Source of the DNA: Herbidospora cretacea
GTDB lineage: Bacteria; Actinomycetota; Actinomycetes; Streptosporangiales; Streptosporangiaceae
DNA: 64,000 bases
NCBI RefSeq assembly: GCF_001570605.1
Contig: NZ_BBXG01000025.1
Coordinates: 1 to 64,000, forward strand
Reading direction: 5' to 3'
Positions 45,162 through 55,153 of the stretch are shown here, piece after piece. The stretch's first letter is position 1; the number at the start of each line of letters is the position of its first letter. Position numbers and translations under genes: made by a program. The notes below the pieces were generated by a model, which saw only the letters and a list, made by a program, of their open reading frames with translations, had not been told where the DNA came from and searched no databases.

Positions 45162-46559
45162 TCACCAGCCGGGTGGGCGGCGTTCTCCCCAGAAGCCGCC
45201 CACCGCCGCCTCGACCTGGGCCGACAGCGCGATCAGCGTGCCCTCCTCGGCCCACCGGCCGCCCAGCATGACCCCGACGGGCAGGCCTTCGGGCGTCCAG
45301 TGGATCGGCAGGTTGACCGAGGGCTGCCCGCTGACGTTGTAGACCGCCGCGAAGGGCGCGAACCGCTTGACGCGCTCGAAGGTCTCGGCGGGGTCGTCGA
45401 CGTCCTCGAACCAGCCGATCTCCGGGGTCAGCCCGGTCACCGTGGGCGTCAGCACGGCGTCGAACTCGTTGGTGGCCAGCAGCGCGAACCGGGTGGTGAG
45501 CTGGATGGCCGACTGGGCCTTGAGGAAGTCGGGCGCGGACGTGGCGAACCCGCGCTCCCGCAGCCACGCCGTGATGGGCCGCATCAGGTGCTCCCGGTCG
45601 GGCGCGACCGGATGCATGCAGGCGAAGCTGAACCACATGCGCTCGAACAGCGGCACGGCGGAGGCGCCGTAGGGGTTGTCGATGTCGACGATCTCGTGCC
45701 CGAGCCCGTCGAGGAGGCGCGAGGCCTTCTCGTAGGCCGCCACGACCTCCGGGTGGAGCTCGGCGCCGTCGATCACCGGGTCGCGGTGGCGGGCGATCCT
45801 GAGCCGCCCCGGATCGCGTCTGGCGTGTTCGGCGAACGGGATACCGGAGTCGGGCGCCCAGTACATGTCCCCCGGCTGGTGGTGGGCGAGCACGTCGAGC
45901 AGGGCCGCCGCGTCGGCGACGTTCCGGGCCAGCGGCCCGCTGGCCGACAGGCCCGCCAGATCCGGGATCATCGGGGCGAGCGACACCCGTCCGCGGCTCG
46001 GCTTGATGCCCACCAGGCCGCAGGCCGCGGCCGGGATCCTGATCGACCCCGCTCCGTCACTGCCCTGCGCGACCGGCGCGAGCCCGGCCGCCACCGCGGC
46101 CGCGGCTCCCCCACTGGACCCACCGGCCGACCTCGTGACGTCCCAGGGGGTGCGGGCCGGTGGCGCGACGGTTGGTTCCGTGTAGCAGGGCAAACCGAAC
46201 TCTGGCGTATTGGTCTTACCGGACATAACGGTCCCGGCCTCGCGGAGCCGGGTGACGAGGGAGTCGTCGACGGGCGCCCGGAAATCCTGATAAGTGGCCG
46301 AGCCGAACCTCACCGGCACGCCCTTGACGAAGTTCAGATCCTTCACCGGCACCGGCACGCCGAACAGCGGCCGGTCTCCCGGGCCTTCGCTTTCGAGGTT
46401 CCGGGCCTGCTCAAGGGCCATTTCCGCAGTCACGGTCACGTAGGCGCCGACCTCGTCGGCCCGCGAGAGATAGTGGTCCGCGATCTCGACGGGAGACAGC
46501 TCGCGGGCGCGTACGGCCGCGGCGAGTTCGAGTGCGGTGAGGTCATGAATGCCGGCCAC
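45162..46559 (-). CDS. Amidase (amidase signature family)
   Basis: 465-residue amidase-signature hydrolase. The Ser-cisSer-Lys triad is visible as Lys73 in VPVPVKDLNF, Ser148 or Ser149 in the GGSSGG motif, and nucleophile Ser172 in GSDGAGSIRIPAAACGLVG. This acts on amides of unknown identity; GatA is less likely because gatB and gatC are not adjacent. The GTG at 46559 has TATCTT exactly six bases upstream, consistent with a leaderless transcript. It is divergent from the NERD-domain gene. Confidence 0.92.
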   Translation of the reverse strand: MAGIHDLTALELAAAVRARELSPVEIADHYLSRADEVGAYVTVTAEMALEQARNLESEGPGDRPLFGVPVPVKDLNFVKGVPVRFGSATYQDFRAPVDDSLVTRLREAGTVMSGKTNTPEFGLPCYTEPTVAPPARTPWDVTRSAGGSSGGAAAAVAAGLAPVAQGSDGAGSIRIPAAACGLVGIKPSRGRVSLAPMIPDLAGLSASGPLARNVADAAALLDVLAHHQPGDMYWAPDSGIPFAEHARRDPGRLRIARHRDPVIDGAELHPEVVAAYEKASRLLDGLGHEIVDIDNPYGASAVPLFERMWFSFACMHPVAPDREHLMRPITAWLRERGFATSAPDFLKAQSAIQLTTRFALLATNEFDAVLTPTVTGLTPEIGWFEDVDDPAETFERVKRFAPFAAVYNVSGQPSVNLPIHWTPEGLPVGVMLGGRWAEEGTLIALSAQVEAAVGGFWGERRPPGW

Positions 46560-46682
46560 TGCCGGAAGATATCTATAGATGATGCCCTATACCAGCATGA
46601 GCGAATCAGCAAATGTTGGCCACAAAAGTATGAACCAGGCTCCACTAGGCAACAGCTTGGCGCCTCAACTACGGTCTGTTAT

Positions 46683-47501
46683 GTGGATAGCCGTCTAGCG
46701 CCCGAAGAGGGTCACGATACGTCACCGATCTGGGTGAGCGATCGTGAGGAGCGCCCCCCGACGCGACCTGACACGCCAGCGTCGACCTACGCGCCCGTAG
46801 AGCGCGCGTCTCTGCGGAGCACCTTGCAGCAGCCCAGATATCAGGATCTGGTGCGCCGAGCAGCCATCTCCGTCGCGGTGGGGATCGTGACGGGTCTGCT
46901 GTTCGGCAGCGTCCGAACCGGCCTGGTGTTCCTGGCGCTGACAGCGATCGGGCTGACCGTCTACCGGGCCAGGACCGTGTCGTCCGTCCCGGCGTGGCGG
47001 CGGCCGTCGGTCGCGGAGCGCCGGACCGAGGCCCAACTCAAGAAGCTCGAACGCGGTGGTTACCGCACGCTCCACGCCCGGTCGATCCCCGGCAGCGACG
47101 CCCAGATCGACCACCTCGTGGTGGGCCCGACGGGGGTGTACGCCGTCGACTCGGAGAAGTGGGACCGGCGTCTTCCCGTCCGCGTGCAGTCGCACCGCAA
47201 GCTCTTCCACGGGCCCTTCAACCAGAAGCCGCGCCTCGACGAGGCACGATGGGAGGCGACCCAGGCGAGCGACCTGATCAGCAAGGCGCTCGGCCGGGAG
47301 ATCACCGTCGTCCCGTCGCTGGCCATCTACGGCCCGGCCATCCCCTGGCGGATCCTCAACGTCCGCGAGGTCGACGTGTTCTCCGGCGCCATGGTCCGCA
47401 AGTGGATCACCAAGCGGGAGAAGTCGCTCACGACCTCGGAGGTCGACTCGATCTTCAAGGCCGCGGAGAACGTCCTGCCCTCGCGCTACAGCGAGGTCTG
47501 A
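46683..47501 (+). CDS. NERD domain-containing membrane protein
   Basis: 272 residues: a disordered Pro/Arg-rich start, two close membrane helices near residues 58-90 (AAISVAVGIVTGLLFGSV and TGLVFLALTAIGLTVY), and a nuclease-related NERD domain at about 110-230 (SDAQIDHLVVGPTGVYAVDSEKW). The Glu-Asp core expected of the PD-(D/E)XK-like fold is partly recognisable (QIDH, AVDSEKW). GTG at 46683 has TACGGT seven bases upstream; a GTG at 46734 is an alternative. Possible role in nucleic-acid handling; unproven. A hairpin terminator follows. Confidence 0.78.
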   Translation: MDSRLAPEEGHDTSPIWVSDREERPPTRPDTPASTYAPVERASLRSTLQQPRYQDLVRRAAISVAVGIVTGLLFGSVRTGLVFLALTAIGLTVYRARTVSSVPAWRRPSVAERRTEAQLKKLERGGYRTLHARSIPGSDAQIDHLVVGPTGVYAVDSEKWDRRLPVRVQSHRKLFHGPFNQKPRLDEARWEATQASDLISKALGREITVVPSLAIYGPAIPWRILNVREVDVFSGAMVRKWITKREKSLTTSEVDSIFKAAENVLPSRYSEV

Positions 47502-47531
47502 CGCAGGAACGTTCCCATCCCCTGTCCGACA

Positions 47532-47557
47532 GGCCCGCGCCCATCTGGGCGCGGGCC
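47532..47557 (+). terminator. Terminator of the NERD gene
   Basis: Perfect 12-bp inverted repeat GGCCCGCGCCCA / TGGGCGCGGGCC with a minimal TC loop, 30 bp after the stop, followed by GTTTCACGTTCT. Confidence 0.82.
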
Positions 47558-47645
47558 GTTTCACGTTCTGGGACCCGTGTCTCAGCGCTCGGGCGGCGGA
47601 CTTACCATGTATGGACGTCGAACGTCTTCTGATCGGAGTCTGGCC

Positions 47646-49481
47646 ATGCCCGCCCTCAGGTCTCGAACGGTCACCCACGGCAGGAACATGGCCGGTGCCC
47701 GGGCCCTGCTCCGGGCGACCGGTGTAGCCGGCAGCGACTTCGGCAAGCCCATCGTCGCGGTGGCCAACAGCTTCACCCAGTTCGTGCCGGGCCACGTCCA
47801 CCTCCGCGAGGTCGGCGACGTCGTGGCGGGGGCGATCCGGGAGGCCGGCGCGATCCCGCGCGAGTTCAACACCATCGCCGTCGACGACGGCATCGCGATG
47901 GGCCACGGCGGCATGCTCTACTCGCTGCCCTCCCGCGAGCTGATCGCCGACGCGGTCGAATACATGGTCAACGCCCACTGCGCCGACGCGCTGATCTGCG
48001 TCTCCAACTGCGACAAGATCACCCCTGGCATGCTGCTGGCCGCCATGCGGCTCAACATCCCGACCGTCTTCGTCTCGGGCGGCCCGATGGAGGCCGGCAA
48101 GACCCAGATCGCCGGCAAGGGCCGCAAGCTCGACCTGATCGACCCGATGATCGCCGCCGCCGACACCGCCGTCTCCGACGAGGACCTCCTCACGATGGAG
48201 GAGGAGGCCTGCCCGACGTGCGGCTCCTGCAGCGGCATGTTCACCGCCAACTCGATGAACTGCCTCGTCGAGGCGATCGGCCTGGGCCTGCCCGGCAACG
48301 GCACGATCCTGGCCACCCACAAGGCCCGCGAGCAGCTCTACAAGGACGCCGGGAAGACGATCGTCGAGATCACCCGTCGCCACTACGAGAACGACGACTT
48401 CTCCGTCCTGCCCCGCGCCATCGCCACCAAGGACGCCTTCGAGAACGCCATGGCCCTCGACGTCGCCATGGGCGGCTCGACCAACACGATCCTCCACATC
48501 CTGGCGGCGGCCCGCGAGGCCGGGGTCGACTTCGGCCTGAAGGAGATCAACGAGATCTCGCTGCGGGTGCCGTGCCTGTGCAAGGTCGCCCCGGCGACGA
48601 ACAAATACCACATCGAAGACGTCCACCGGGCCGGCGGCATCCCCGCCATCCTGGCCGAGCTCGACCGCGGCGGCCTGCTCCACCGCGACACCGTCACCGT
48701 CAACGGCGGCACCCTGGGCGACCTGCTCGACCAGTGGGACGCGATCGCCCATCCCGCCGACCTCTGGTACGCCGCGCCCGGCAACGTCCGCACGGTGAAG
48801 CCCTACTCGCAGGACAACCGCTGGGAGACCCTCGACCTCGACCGCGCCGAGGGCTGCATCCGCGACGTCGCCCACGCCTACACCAAGGACGGCGGCCTGG
48901 CCGTCCTCTACGGCAACATCGCGACCGACGGCTGCGTCGTCAAGACGGCCGGCGTCGACGAGTCGATCTGGAAGTTCTCCGGCCCGGCCGTGGTGTTCGA
49001 GTCGCAGGAGGCCGCCGTCGACGGCATCCTCGGCGACAAGGTCAAGGAGGGCGACGTCGTCGTCATCCGCTACGAGGGCCCGAAGGGCGGCCCCGGCATG
49101 CAGGAGATGCTCTACCCGACGAGCTTCCTGAAGGGCCGCGGCCTGGGCAAGGCCTGCGCGCTGGTCACCGACGGCCGCTTCTCCGGCGGCACGTCAGGCC
49201 TGTCGATCGGCCACGCCTCCCCCGAGGCGGCCGAGGGCGGCGCGATCGCCCTGGTCGAAGACGGCGACCTGATCGAGATCGACATCCCCGGGCGTTCGAT
49301 CGAGCTGCGGGTGCCCGAGGCCGACCTGGCCGCCCGCCGCGAGAGGCTGCTGGCCGAGCTGGGCCGCTACCGCCCGCGCGACCGCGAGCGCCCGGTCACC
49401 GCCGCCCTCCAGGCCTACGCCGCGCTGACCACCTCGGCCAGCACGGGAGCCTCACGAGACCTCTCCCAGCTCGCGAACTAG
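47646..49481 (+). CDS. ilvD: Dihydroxy-acid dehydratase
   Basis: 611-residue Fe-S enzyme of branched-chain amino acid synthesis (dihydroxyacid to 2-ketoacid). Conserved cysteines are visible in [12 protein letters not shown] and in [28 protein letters not shown] and the C-terminal [14 protein letters not shown] are family hallmarks. The ATG at 47646 ([15 protein letters not shown]) matches the usual N-terminus and has GGAG upstream; a GTG at 47577 adds 23 residues. The rest of ilv genes are not here. Confidence 0.96.
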   Translation: MPALRSRTVTHGRNMAGARALLRATGVAGSDFGKPIVAVANSFTQFVPGHVHLREVGDVVAGAIREAGAIPREFNTIAVDDGIAMGHGGMLYSLPSRELIADAVEYMVNAHCADALICVSNCDKITPGMLLAAMRLNIPTVFVSGGPMEAGKTQIAGKGRKLDLIDPMIAAADTAVSDEDLLTMEEEACPTCGSCSGMFTANSMNCLVEAIGLGLPGNGTILATHKAREQLYKDAGKTIVEITRRHYENDDFSVLPRAIATKDAFENAMALDVAMGGSTNTILHILAAAREAGVDFGLKEINEISLRVPCLCKVAPATNKYHIEDVHRAGGIPAILAELDRGGLLHRDTVTVNGGTLGDLLDQWDAIAHPADLWYAAPGNVRTVKPYSQDNRWETLDLDRAEGCIRDVAHAYTKDGGLAVLYGNIATDGCVVKTAGVDESIWKFSGPAVVFESQEAAVDGILGDKVKEGDVVVIRYEGPKGGPGMQEMLYPTSFLKGRGLGKACALVTDGRFSGGTSGLSIGHASPEAAEGGAIALVEDGDLIEIDIPGRSIELRVPEADLAARRERLLAELGRYRPRDRERPVTAALQAYAALTTSASTGASRDLSQLAN

Positions 49482-49519
49482 TTCGAGAAAATGTCAGTGG
49501 GCTTATCTAAAATCGAGGT

Positions 49520-50008
49520 ATGGCCACTGTCATTCGGCACACCGGGTCCCTGACGACCGCCGAGGTCGCCGCCCTCGCGCTCTCGCTCGCCCACCTCGGC
49601 GCCGGTCCGCAGTCCGTGACCGCGCGCCGGGGTCTGCGCCACGCCCTCGACCACATCGAGCTGGACGACGACGTGATCGCGACGACCCTGTCCACCCTGA
49701 CGACCCCCCTGTCCCCCGACGTCGCCCGCCGCGCCCGCGCGGTCGCCCAGGCCATCACCTCCCGGCTGGTCGTCCGCATCCACTACCTCGACGCCGCCGG
49801 GAACCTGAGCGTGCGCGACGTCGAACCGGTCACGTGTCTCGTCCACCGCGAACACTGGTATCTGGCGGGCTGGTGCCGGCTGCGCCGGGGCATCCGCGCC
49901 TTCCGCTTCGACCGCATCATCTCGGTCGAGTCCACCGACATCCCGGCTCGCCCCCACTTACCGGAACGTTTCCTGCCGTTCCAGCGCCGGAGTAAGACTG
50001 CGGCATAA
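49520..50008 (+). CDS. WYL domain protein without HTH
   Basis: 162-residue protein with a WYL-type ligand domain at about 80-150 (VVRIHYLDAAGNLSVRDVEP, then HWYLAGWCRLRRGIRAFRFD with the WYL-like WYLAGW). An N-terminal helical part resembles the middle of YafY regulators, but the winged helix is absent. So it is a stand-alone or truncated WYL protein. ATG at 49520 has TAAAAT exactly six bases upstream, the clearest leaderless promoter here. Role unknown. Confidence 0.85.
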   Translation: MATVIRHTGSLTTAEVAALALSLAHLGAGPQSVTARRGLRHALDHIELDDDVIATTLSTLTTPLSPDVARRARAVAQAITSRLVVRIHYLDAAGNLSVRDVEPVTCLVHREHWYLAGWCRLRRGIRAFRFDRIISVESTDIPARPHLPERFLPFQRRSKTAA

Positions 50009-50175
50009 CCCGCGTGTCGTGAAACCGCCGGTCAGGGCCCTCGGCCGACTCTTTGATCATGAACCCGAGGTCCCTACCGGCGGCATGCACGCAGGTCAGG
50101 CCCGCACGCCTGGCCCCCACCCGCCCGCCCTGCACCGGCGGCGGGGTGATCTCCGCTCCGGCCCGTGAGGTGCCC

Positions 50176-50922
50176 ATGGTGTCCGACGGGGCGTTCGGCC
50201 CGGCCGACCGCCTGACCCTGACCCGTGAGGTGGCCGCCTGTCTGCGCGCCCGTCCCGGCCGCGGCGCGGTGGCGATCCACGACCGCCTCACCGGGGCCCG
50301 CTTCGCCATGGAACCGGACCCGGGCCCGTTCCCGCTGGCCAGCGTCGCCAAGGTCGCCATCCTGCTCGGCACGCTGCTCAACGCCCAGGCCCAGGGCCGC
50401 GCCCTGACGGGAGCCGAGCGGGTGCGGGCCGAGGCGATGATCCGCCGCAGCGACAACGCGGCGGCCCAGGCACTGGCGGTCGAACTGGGCGGCAAGGAGG
50501 GCATGACCCGGCGGCTCCGCGACCTCGGCGTCGACCAGACCTGGCCCCAGACCGCCTGGGGCACCACCCTCAGCCACCCGGCCGACCAGCTGAAACTCCT
50601 CGACCTGCTGACCTCCCCCGACGGCCCCCTCGCCGTCGAGAACCGCCTCTACGCCCGTGCCCTCATGACCTCGGTGGAGCCTTCGCAGGCGTGGGGCGTC
50701 AGCGCGGCCGCCCTGCCCGGCGAGCAGGTCGCGATCAAGAACGGCTGGATGCCGGTGCGGGCCCATGGAGGGAGGTGGGTGGTCAACAGCGTCGGCCACC
50801 TGTCGTCGGACTCCTCCGACCTGCTCATCGCGATCCTGACGGAACGCAGTCCCGACACGGAGACCGGCATCAGAACCGTCCAGGAGGTGGCGGAGCTGGT
50901 GATCTCCGCCATGCGCCCCTGA
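50176..50922 (+). CDS. Serine hydrolase, class A beta-lactamase-like
   Basis: 248 residues with the penicillin-recognising fold: SxxK as Ser56-Val-Ala-Lys59 in PLASVAKVAIL, SDN at 92-94, and KNG in AIKNGWMP as the third box. No signal peptide is visible in this start or in a longer one at 50053 (Pro-rich and non-hydrophobic), so it may be cytoplasmic. The ATG at 50176 follows GTGAGGT. The Glu166-like residue of deacylating beta-lactamases was not identified, so activity on beta-lactams is uncertain. Confidence 0.85.
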   Translation: MVSDGAFGPADRLTLTREVAACLRARPGRGAVAIHDRLTGARFAMEPDPGPFPLASVAKVAILLGTLLNAQAQGRALTGAERVRAEAMIRRSDNAAAQALAVELGGKEGMTRRLRDLGVDQTWPQTAWGTTLSHPADQLKLLDLLTSPDGPLAVENRLYARALMTSVEPSQAWGVSAAALPGEQVAIKNGWMPVRAHGGRWVVNSVGHLSSDSSDLLIAILTERSPDTETGIRTVQEVAELVISAMRP

Positions 50923-50978
50923 TCTCCAGCCTGACAGTGTTCCGCACCACACGGCCCCGCTTGCGGCCGGCTGCCGGG

Positions 50979-51200
50979 TCAGCCGCAGCAGCCTCCGCCG
51001 CAGCACCCGCCGCCACCGCTTGCCGAAGGCCTGGGGGCCGACGAGCCGGAGGCGGTGCCCGTCACGGCGACGGTGGAGAGGAGTTTGACCGTGTCGTCGT
51101 GGCCGCCGGGGCACGGCGCGGGGGCGTTGGCCTCGGCCATGGGGCGGTTGAGTTCGAAGGTCGAACCGCAGGCGCGGCAGCGGTAGTCATATCGAGGCAT
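50979..51200 (-). CDS. FmdB-family zinc ribbon protein
   Basis: 73 residues. MPRYDYRCRACGSTFELNRPM is the FmdB/FdxB-type zinc ribbon with Cys8 and Cys11, and the second knuckle is CPGGH. The C-terminus is an unusual Gly/Cys tail (GGGGCCGGGCCG) that could bind metal. ATG at 51200 has TACTCT (minus strand 51212-51207) six bases upstream. Function in the family is largely unknown. Confidence 0.85.
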   Translation of the reverse strand: MPRYDYRCRACGSTFELNRPMAEANAPAPCPGGHDDTVKLLSTVAVTGTASGSSAPRPSASGGGGCCGGGCCG

Positions 51201-51218
51201 GCCACCAGAGTAAGGGGC

Positions 51219-52037
51219 TCAGGCGTAGGACACCGAGGCGTAGTCGCCCACGGGGACGTAGCCGAGTTTCCGGTAGATCGAGTTCGAGGTCGGGTTGGAC
51301 AGATCGGTGAAGAGCAGGACCTCGGAGGCTCCCGCCGCCAGGGCCGCGGCCGTCGCCGTGTGGGTGACCGCCGAGCCGTAGCCGTGCCCCCGGTGCTCGG
51401 GCGGGGTGTAGACCGGGCCGATGCGGGACATCCCGGCGATCGGCTGGGAGAAGCCGGCCACGGAGACGGGGGCGCCACCCTCGTCGGCCCAGTAGACGAG
51501 TTCCTCCCGGTTGGTCCGGGCCGAGACCACGGGGGTCGGGTCGGTGTCGCGGTCGACGTGGGCCTCGTCCTGGAACGCGCGGAACCAGCCGACGAGATGG
51601 CCCAGGTCGCGGGCGGTGGCCGTACGGGACGAGCCGGAAGCCGTGTGCGGGGCCAGGGTGGTCAGACGGTGGAGGCGCTCGCTGCGGCGGCGGGTCTCGG
51701 GGCGCCACCAGAGGCGGGTGAAGGCGTCGGCCACGTCGAGGGGGGCGGAGATGCCGGGGATCGCGTGGTCCGCGGCGATCAGCTCGCGGACCAGGGAGCC
51801 CAGGGCGCTGGTCGGGACCGCCCCCAGCAGGAGCGGATAGGGCGGGGTGTGCAGGACCGCGCCGGCGATGTCGTCGCCGTCGACGAACCAGCCGCAGAGG
51901 TTGTCGTCACGGAAGACGCCGCCCCGCAACCCCCGCAACACGGTCAGCGGGACCGTGTTGCGGACGGGGTCGCGGAGCAGCCAGTCTTCGGCGTCACCGG
52001 GGAAATCGGTGACGTCGTCGCTCAGAACCCAGGTCAT
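51219..52037 (-). CDS. GNAT family N-acetyltransferase
   Basis: 272 residues with a variable N-terminal half (LLRDPVRNTVPLTVL) and a C-terminal GNAT domain: RIGPVYTPPEHRGHGYGSAV is the acetyl-CoA loop and LFTDLSNPTSNSIYRKLGY the final motif. This is the common two-half GNAT of actinobacteria with unknown substrate. ATG at 52037 has TAGGAT (minus strand 52050-52045) seven bases upstream, consistent with a leaderless mRNA. Divergently placed from nothing; it lies 10 bp from the HNH stop. Confidence 0.88.
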   Translation of the reverse strand: MTWVLSDDVTDFPGDAEDWLLRDPVRNTVPLTVLRGLRGGVFRDDNLCGWFVDGDDIAGAVLHTPPYPLLLGAVPTSALGSLVRELIAADHAIPGISAPLDVADAFTRLWWRPETRRRSERLHRLTTLAPHTASGSSRTATARDLGHLVGWFRAFQDEAHVDRDTDPTPVVSARTNREELVYWADEGGAPVSVAGFSQPIAGMSRIGPVYTPPEHRGHGYGSAVTHTATAAALAAGASEVLLFTDLSNPTSNSIYRKLGYVPVGDYASVSYA

Positions 52038-52047
52038 GATCCGGATC

Positions 52048-52557
52048 CTAGGCCGCCGACTCCTCGAGGTAGGGGGCCCATTGCGGGTCTCCGTCGAGCT
52101 GCGCGCCGATCAGCCTCCAGTGGGGCCCGTGAGGGACCGCCGGAGGCACCCGGAGCTGCCAGCCGATCTCCTCCAGGAGCTTGTCGGCCTTGCGATGGTT
52201 GCAGGGCATGCACGACGCCACGCAGTTCTCCCACGTGTGCGGGCCGCCCTTGGATCGGGGGATGACGTGGTCGATCGTCTCGGCCCGCTGCCCGCAGTAG
52301 GCGCAGCGGAAGTCGTCGCGGCGCATCAGCGCCGCCCGCGTGAGCGGGATTCTCGACCGGTAGGGAATGCGGACATAGCGACGGAGCCGGATCACCGACG
52401 GGATGTCGAGCGTCCGGGTCGCCGATCGGAGCACACCCCCGCGACCGTCACGGTGGACGATGTCGGCCTTCTCCCGGAGCACGAGCACGATCGCCCGGTG
52501 CATCGAGAGAGTGGTCAGTGGCTCGTAGGTGGCATTGAGGAGGAGAACCTGGCGCAT
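52048..52557 (-). CDS. HNH endonuclease
   Basis: 169-residue HNH nuclease. Two zinc-binding CxxC knuckles (Cys85-x2-Cys88, Cys116-x2-Cys119) bracket the catalytic DH at 96-97 (TIDHVIPRSKGG), with NHR at 120-122. This is the single-domain type common on actinobacterial chromosomes, related to McrA-like and DUF-type nucleases. The ATG at 52557 has AGGAGGTCGG upstream. No methylase or other restriction partner is nearby, and its biological role is unknown. Confidence 0.9.
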   Translation of the reverse strand: MRQVLLLNATYEPLTTLSMHRAIVLVLREKADIVHRDGRGGVLRSATRTLDIPSVIRLRRYVRIPYRSRIPLTRAALMRRDDFRCAYCGQRAETIDHVIPRSKGGPHTWENCVASCMPCNHRKADKLLEEIGWQLRVPPAVPHGPHWRLIGAQLDGDPQWAPYLEESAA

Positions 52558-52844
52558 CAGCCGACCTCCTCGGCCGTGGCTGTGCGCCGAAGTTGCGGCC
52601 CCGCCTGTTGGGACTCAGGTCGTTCTTTCACACGGACCTCCGCCGGACGGCCCAGCGGATGGTCACCACGGCACCGCCCTCAACCAAAGTGTGTCCTTTG
52701 CGAAGACAAGTCCGCCACCCCATAACCTGGGCAACTGGTACGCCTGATGCTCTTTATGCCCCGGCGATCATCTTTTTACTCCCCCCGCCAGGCGTGTCGG
52801 CCAACGGTGTCGGGCTGTCGGCGGGCTGCCTTAGAGTGCCAGGC

Positions 52845-54911
52845 ATGACGCGACCTTCCTACCCCGCCGCCAGGCGTGCCGACGTGGCCGACGTGCTCCA
52901 CGGCACCTCCGTGCCCGATCCCTACCGGTGGCTGGAGGAGCCGGCGTCCCCGGAGGTCGCCGACTGGCTGGCGGCGCAGGCCAAGCTGTTCGGCGAGGCC
53001 GAGATGGCCGGGCGCGAGCGGTTCCGCGGCCGGGTGGCCGAGCTGCTGAAGTCGGGCTCGGTCGGGGTGCCGGCCTGGCGCGGCGCGCGGCGGTTCTTCA
53101 TGCGGCGCACGCCCGAGCAGGAGCACGCCGTGCTCTACGTCGTCGAGGCCGACGGGGCCGAGCGGGCCCTGCTCGACCCGATGGCGCTCGACCCGAGCGG
53201 CCTCACCACTCTCGACACCTGGCAGCCCGACAAGGAAGGCCGCCTGCTGGCCTACCAGATCTCGGTGGGCGGCGACGAGGAGTCGAAGCTCTACGTGATG
53301 GACATCACGAGCGGCGAGATCGTCGAGGGGCCGATCGACCGCTGCCGCTACTCCCCCGTGGCCTGGCTGCCCGGCGGTGAGCGGTTCTACTACGTCCGGC
53401 GGCTGGCCCCCGAGTTGCTGCCCGAGGGCGAGGAGCAGTTCCACCGGCGGGTCTACCTCCACACGGTCGGCGGCTCGCCCGACGACGACGTCATGATCTT
53501 CGGGGAGGGGCGGGAGAAGACCAACTACTACGGCGTCTCGGTCTCCCGCGACGGGTCGTGGCTGACGATCTCGGCCTCCCTCGGCACCGCCCCGCGCAAC
53601 GACCTGTGGCTGGCCGACCTGCGCGAGGGCGACATCGCCGCGCCCGAGCTGGTGACCGTCCAGGAAGGGGTCGACGCCCAGACGGGGCTCCACTTCGGCC
53701 GCGACGGGCGGCTCTACGTCTTCACCGACCGCGACGCGCCCCGCGCGCGGGTCTGCGTGACCTCGCCGGCCGAGCCGGGCTACGAGTCGTGGCGTGACCT
53801 GCTGCCCGAAGACCCCGAGGCGGTGCTGAGCGACTACGCCATCCTCGACGACCTCGACGAGCCGGTCATGCTGGCGGGCTGGACCCGCCACGCCATCTCC
53901 GAGATCACGATCCACCGGCTCGACACCGGCGAGCGCATCGGCTCGGTGCCCACCCCCGGCATCGGCACGATCGGCGGCATCTCCGAGCGCCCCGAGGGCG
54001 GCCACGAGGCCTGGTTCGGCTACACCGACAACACCACCCCGCCGACGATCCAGCGCTACGACGCCAGGACCGGCGAGACCACCCTGTGGGCGGCCTCCCC
54101 CGGTTCGGTCGAGGTGCCCGAGGTGAAGACCGAACACCTGGTCTACCCCTCGTCCGACGGCGCCGAGGTCCACCTCCTGGTGATCTCCCCGGTCGACCGC
54201 GAAGGGCCGCGCCCGACCATCCTCAACGGCTACGGCGGGTTCGGCATCTCCATGACGCCCGGCTATTCGGCGTCGGTGCTGAGCTGGGTCGAGGCGGGCG
54301 GCGTCTACGCGATCGCCCAGCTCCGAGGGGGTGGCGAGCAGGGCGAGGAGTGGCACCGCGACGGCATGCTGGCCAACAAGCAGAACACCTTCCGCGACTT
54401 CGAGGCCGCCGCCGAGTTCCTGATCGCCCAGGGGATCACCACGCCCGCGATGCTCGGCATCTCCGGGGGCTCCAACGGCGGCCTGCTCGTGGGCGCGGCG
54501 CTGACCCGCCGCCCCGACCTGTTCGCCGCCGTCGTGTGCTCCGCGCCGCTGCTCGACATGATCCGCTACGAGAAGTTCGGGCTCGGCGCGACCTGGAACG
54601 TCGAATACGGCTCGGCCGACGACCCCGAGGAGTTCGGCTGGCTGTGGGCCTACTCGCCCTACCACCACGTGAAGGAGGGCGTCGACTACCCGGCGACCCT
54701 GTTCACCGTGTTCGCCAGCGACACCCGCGTCCACCCGCTCCACGCCTGGAAGACCGCCGCGGCCCTCCAGCACGCCACGACCGGCGACCGGCCGATCCTG
54801 CTCCGCAACGAGGCCGAGGCGGGCCACGGGGCGCGCGCGGTCAGCAAGAGCGTCGAACTCGCCGCCGACCAGCTCGCCTTCTTCGCCACCCACTTGGGCC
54901 TCAAGGCCTGA
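52845..54911 (+). CDS. Prolyl oligopeptidase family serine peptidase (S9)
   Basis: 688 residues: seven-bladed beta-propeller (about 70-400) and an alpha/beta-hydrolase domain at 430-688. The triad is Ser543 in GISGGSNGGLL, Asp626 in FASDTRVHP and His661 in AGHGAR. Starts with YRWLEEPASPEVADWL, a typical POP N-terminus. ATG at 52845 has TAGAGT seven bases upstream (leaderless). It is cytoplasmic, with no signal peptide. Cleaves short proline-containing peptides. Confidence 0.95.
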   Translation: MTRPSYPAARRADVADVLHGTSVPDPYRWLEEPASPEVADWLAAQAKLFGEAEMAGRERFRGRVAELLKSGSVGVPAWRGARRFFMRRTPEQEHAVLYVVEADGAERALLDPMALDPSGLTTLDTWQPDKEGRLLAYQISVGGDEESKLYVMDITSGEIVEGPIDRCRYSPVAWLPGGERFYYVRRLAPELLPEGEEQFHRRVYLHTVGGSPDDDVMIFGEGREKTNYYGVSVSRDGSWLTISASLGTAPRNDLWLADLREGDIAAPELVTVQEGVDAQTGLHFGRDGRLYVFTDRDAPRARVCVTSPAEPGYESWRDLLPEDPEAVLSDYAILDDLDEPVMLAGWTRHAISEITIHRLDTGERIGSVPTPGIGTIGGISERPEGGHEAWFGYTDNTTPPTIQRYDARTGETTLWAASPGSVEVPEVKTEHLVYPSSDGAEVHLLVISPVDREGPRPTILNGYGGFGISMTPGYSASVLSWVEAGGVYAIAQLRGGGEQGEEWHRDGMLANKQNTFRDFEAAAEFLIAQGITTPAMLGISGGSNGGLLVGAALTRRPDLFAAVVCSAPLLDMIRYEKFGLGATWNVEYGSADDPEEFGWLWAYSPYHHVKEGVDYPATLFTVFASDTRVHPLHAWKTAAALQHATTGDRPILLRNEAEAGHGARAVSKSVELAADQLAFFATHLGLKA

Positions 54912-54925
54912 TCACCGGCCCCACG

Positions 54926-54959
54926 GAGGAAGGTCCCGGGCCATACCCGGGCCTTCCTC
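54926..54959 (+). terminator. Terminator of the S9 peptidase gene
   Basis: Stem GAGGAAGG-CCCGGG / CCCGGGCCTTCCTC with one bulged T and loop CCATA, 14 bp after the stop. It ends in TCTCC, so it lacks a T-run. Confidence 0.82.
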
Positions 54960-55019
54960 TCCGGGCCGCACATCGATTTCTCTCGCGGGCCGCAGATCGG
55001 CTCAAGATCCTTTTCGGTT

Positions 55020-55080
55020 ACGGCTCCGCCTGCCCTCACCCCGGCCGCCGCCTCCGGCAGGGACCGCACCCGGCGCCGAC
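55020..55080. repeat. Intergenic repeat, copy 2
   Basis: Second copy of the 61-bp element of 9106-9166: ACGGCTCCGCCTGCCC, an 11-base variable part, GCCGCCTCCGG, and the end CGGCGCCGAC. It is between the S9 peptidase and purU, both of which end there. Confidence 0.65.
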
Positions 55081-55153
55081 GCCCGTTCCCGCCGCGCGCC
55101 GCAACGGCGGATCTCCGACGCCACGACCGGAGCCGGAGGGCGGCCCGGACCCC

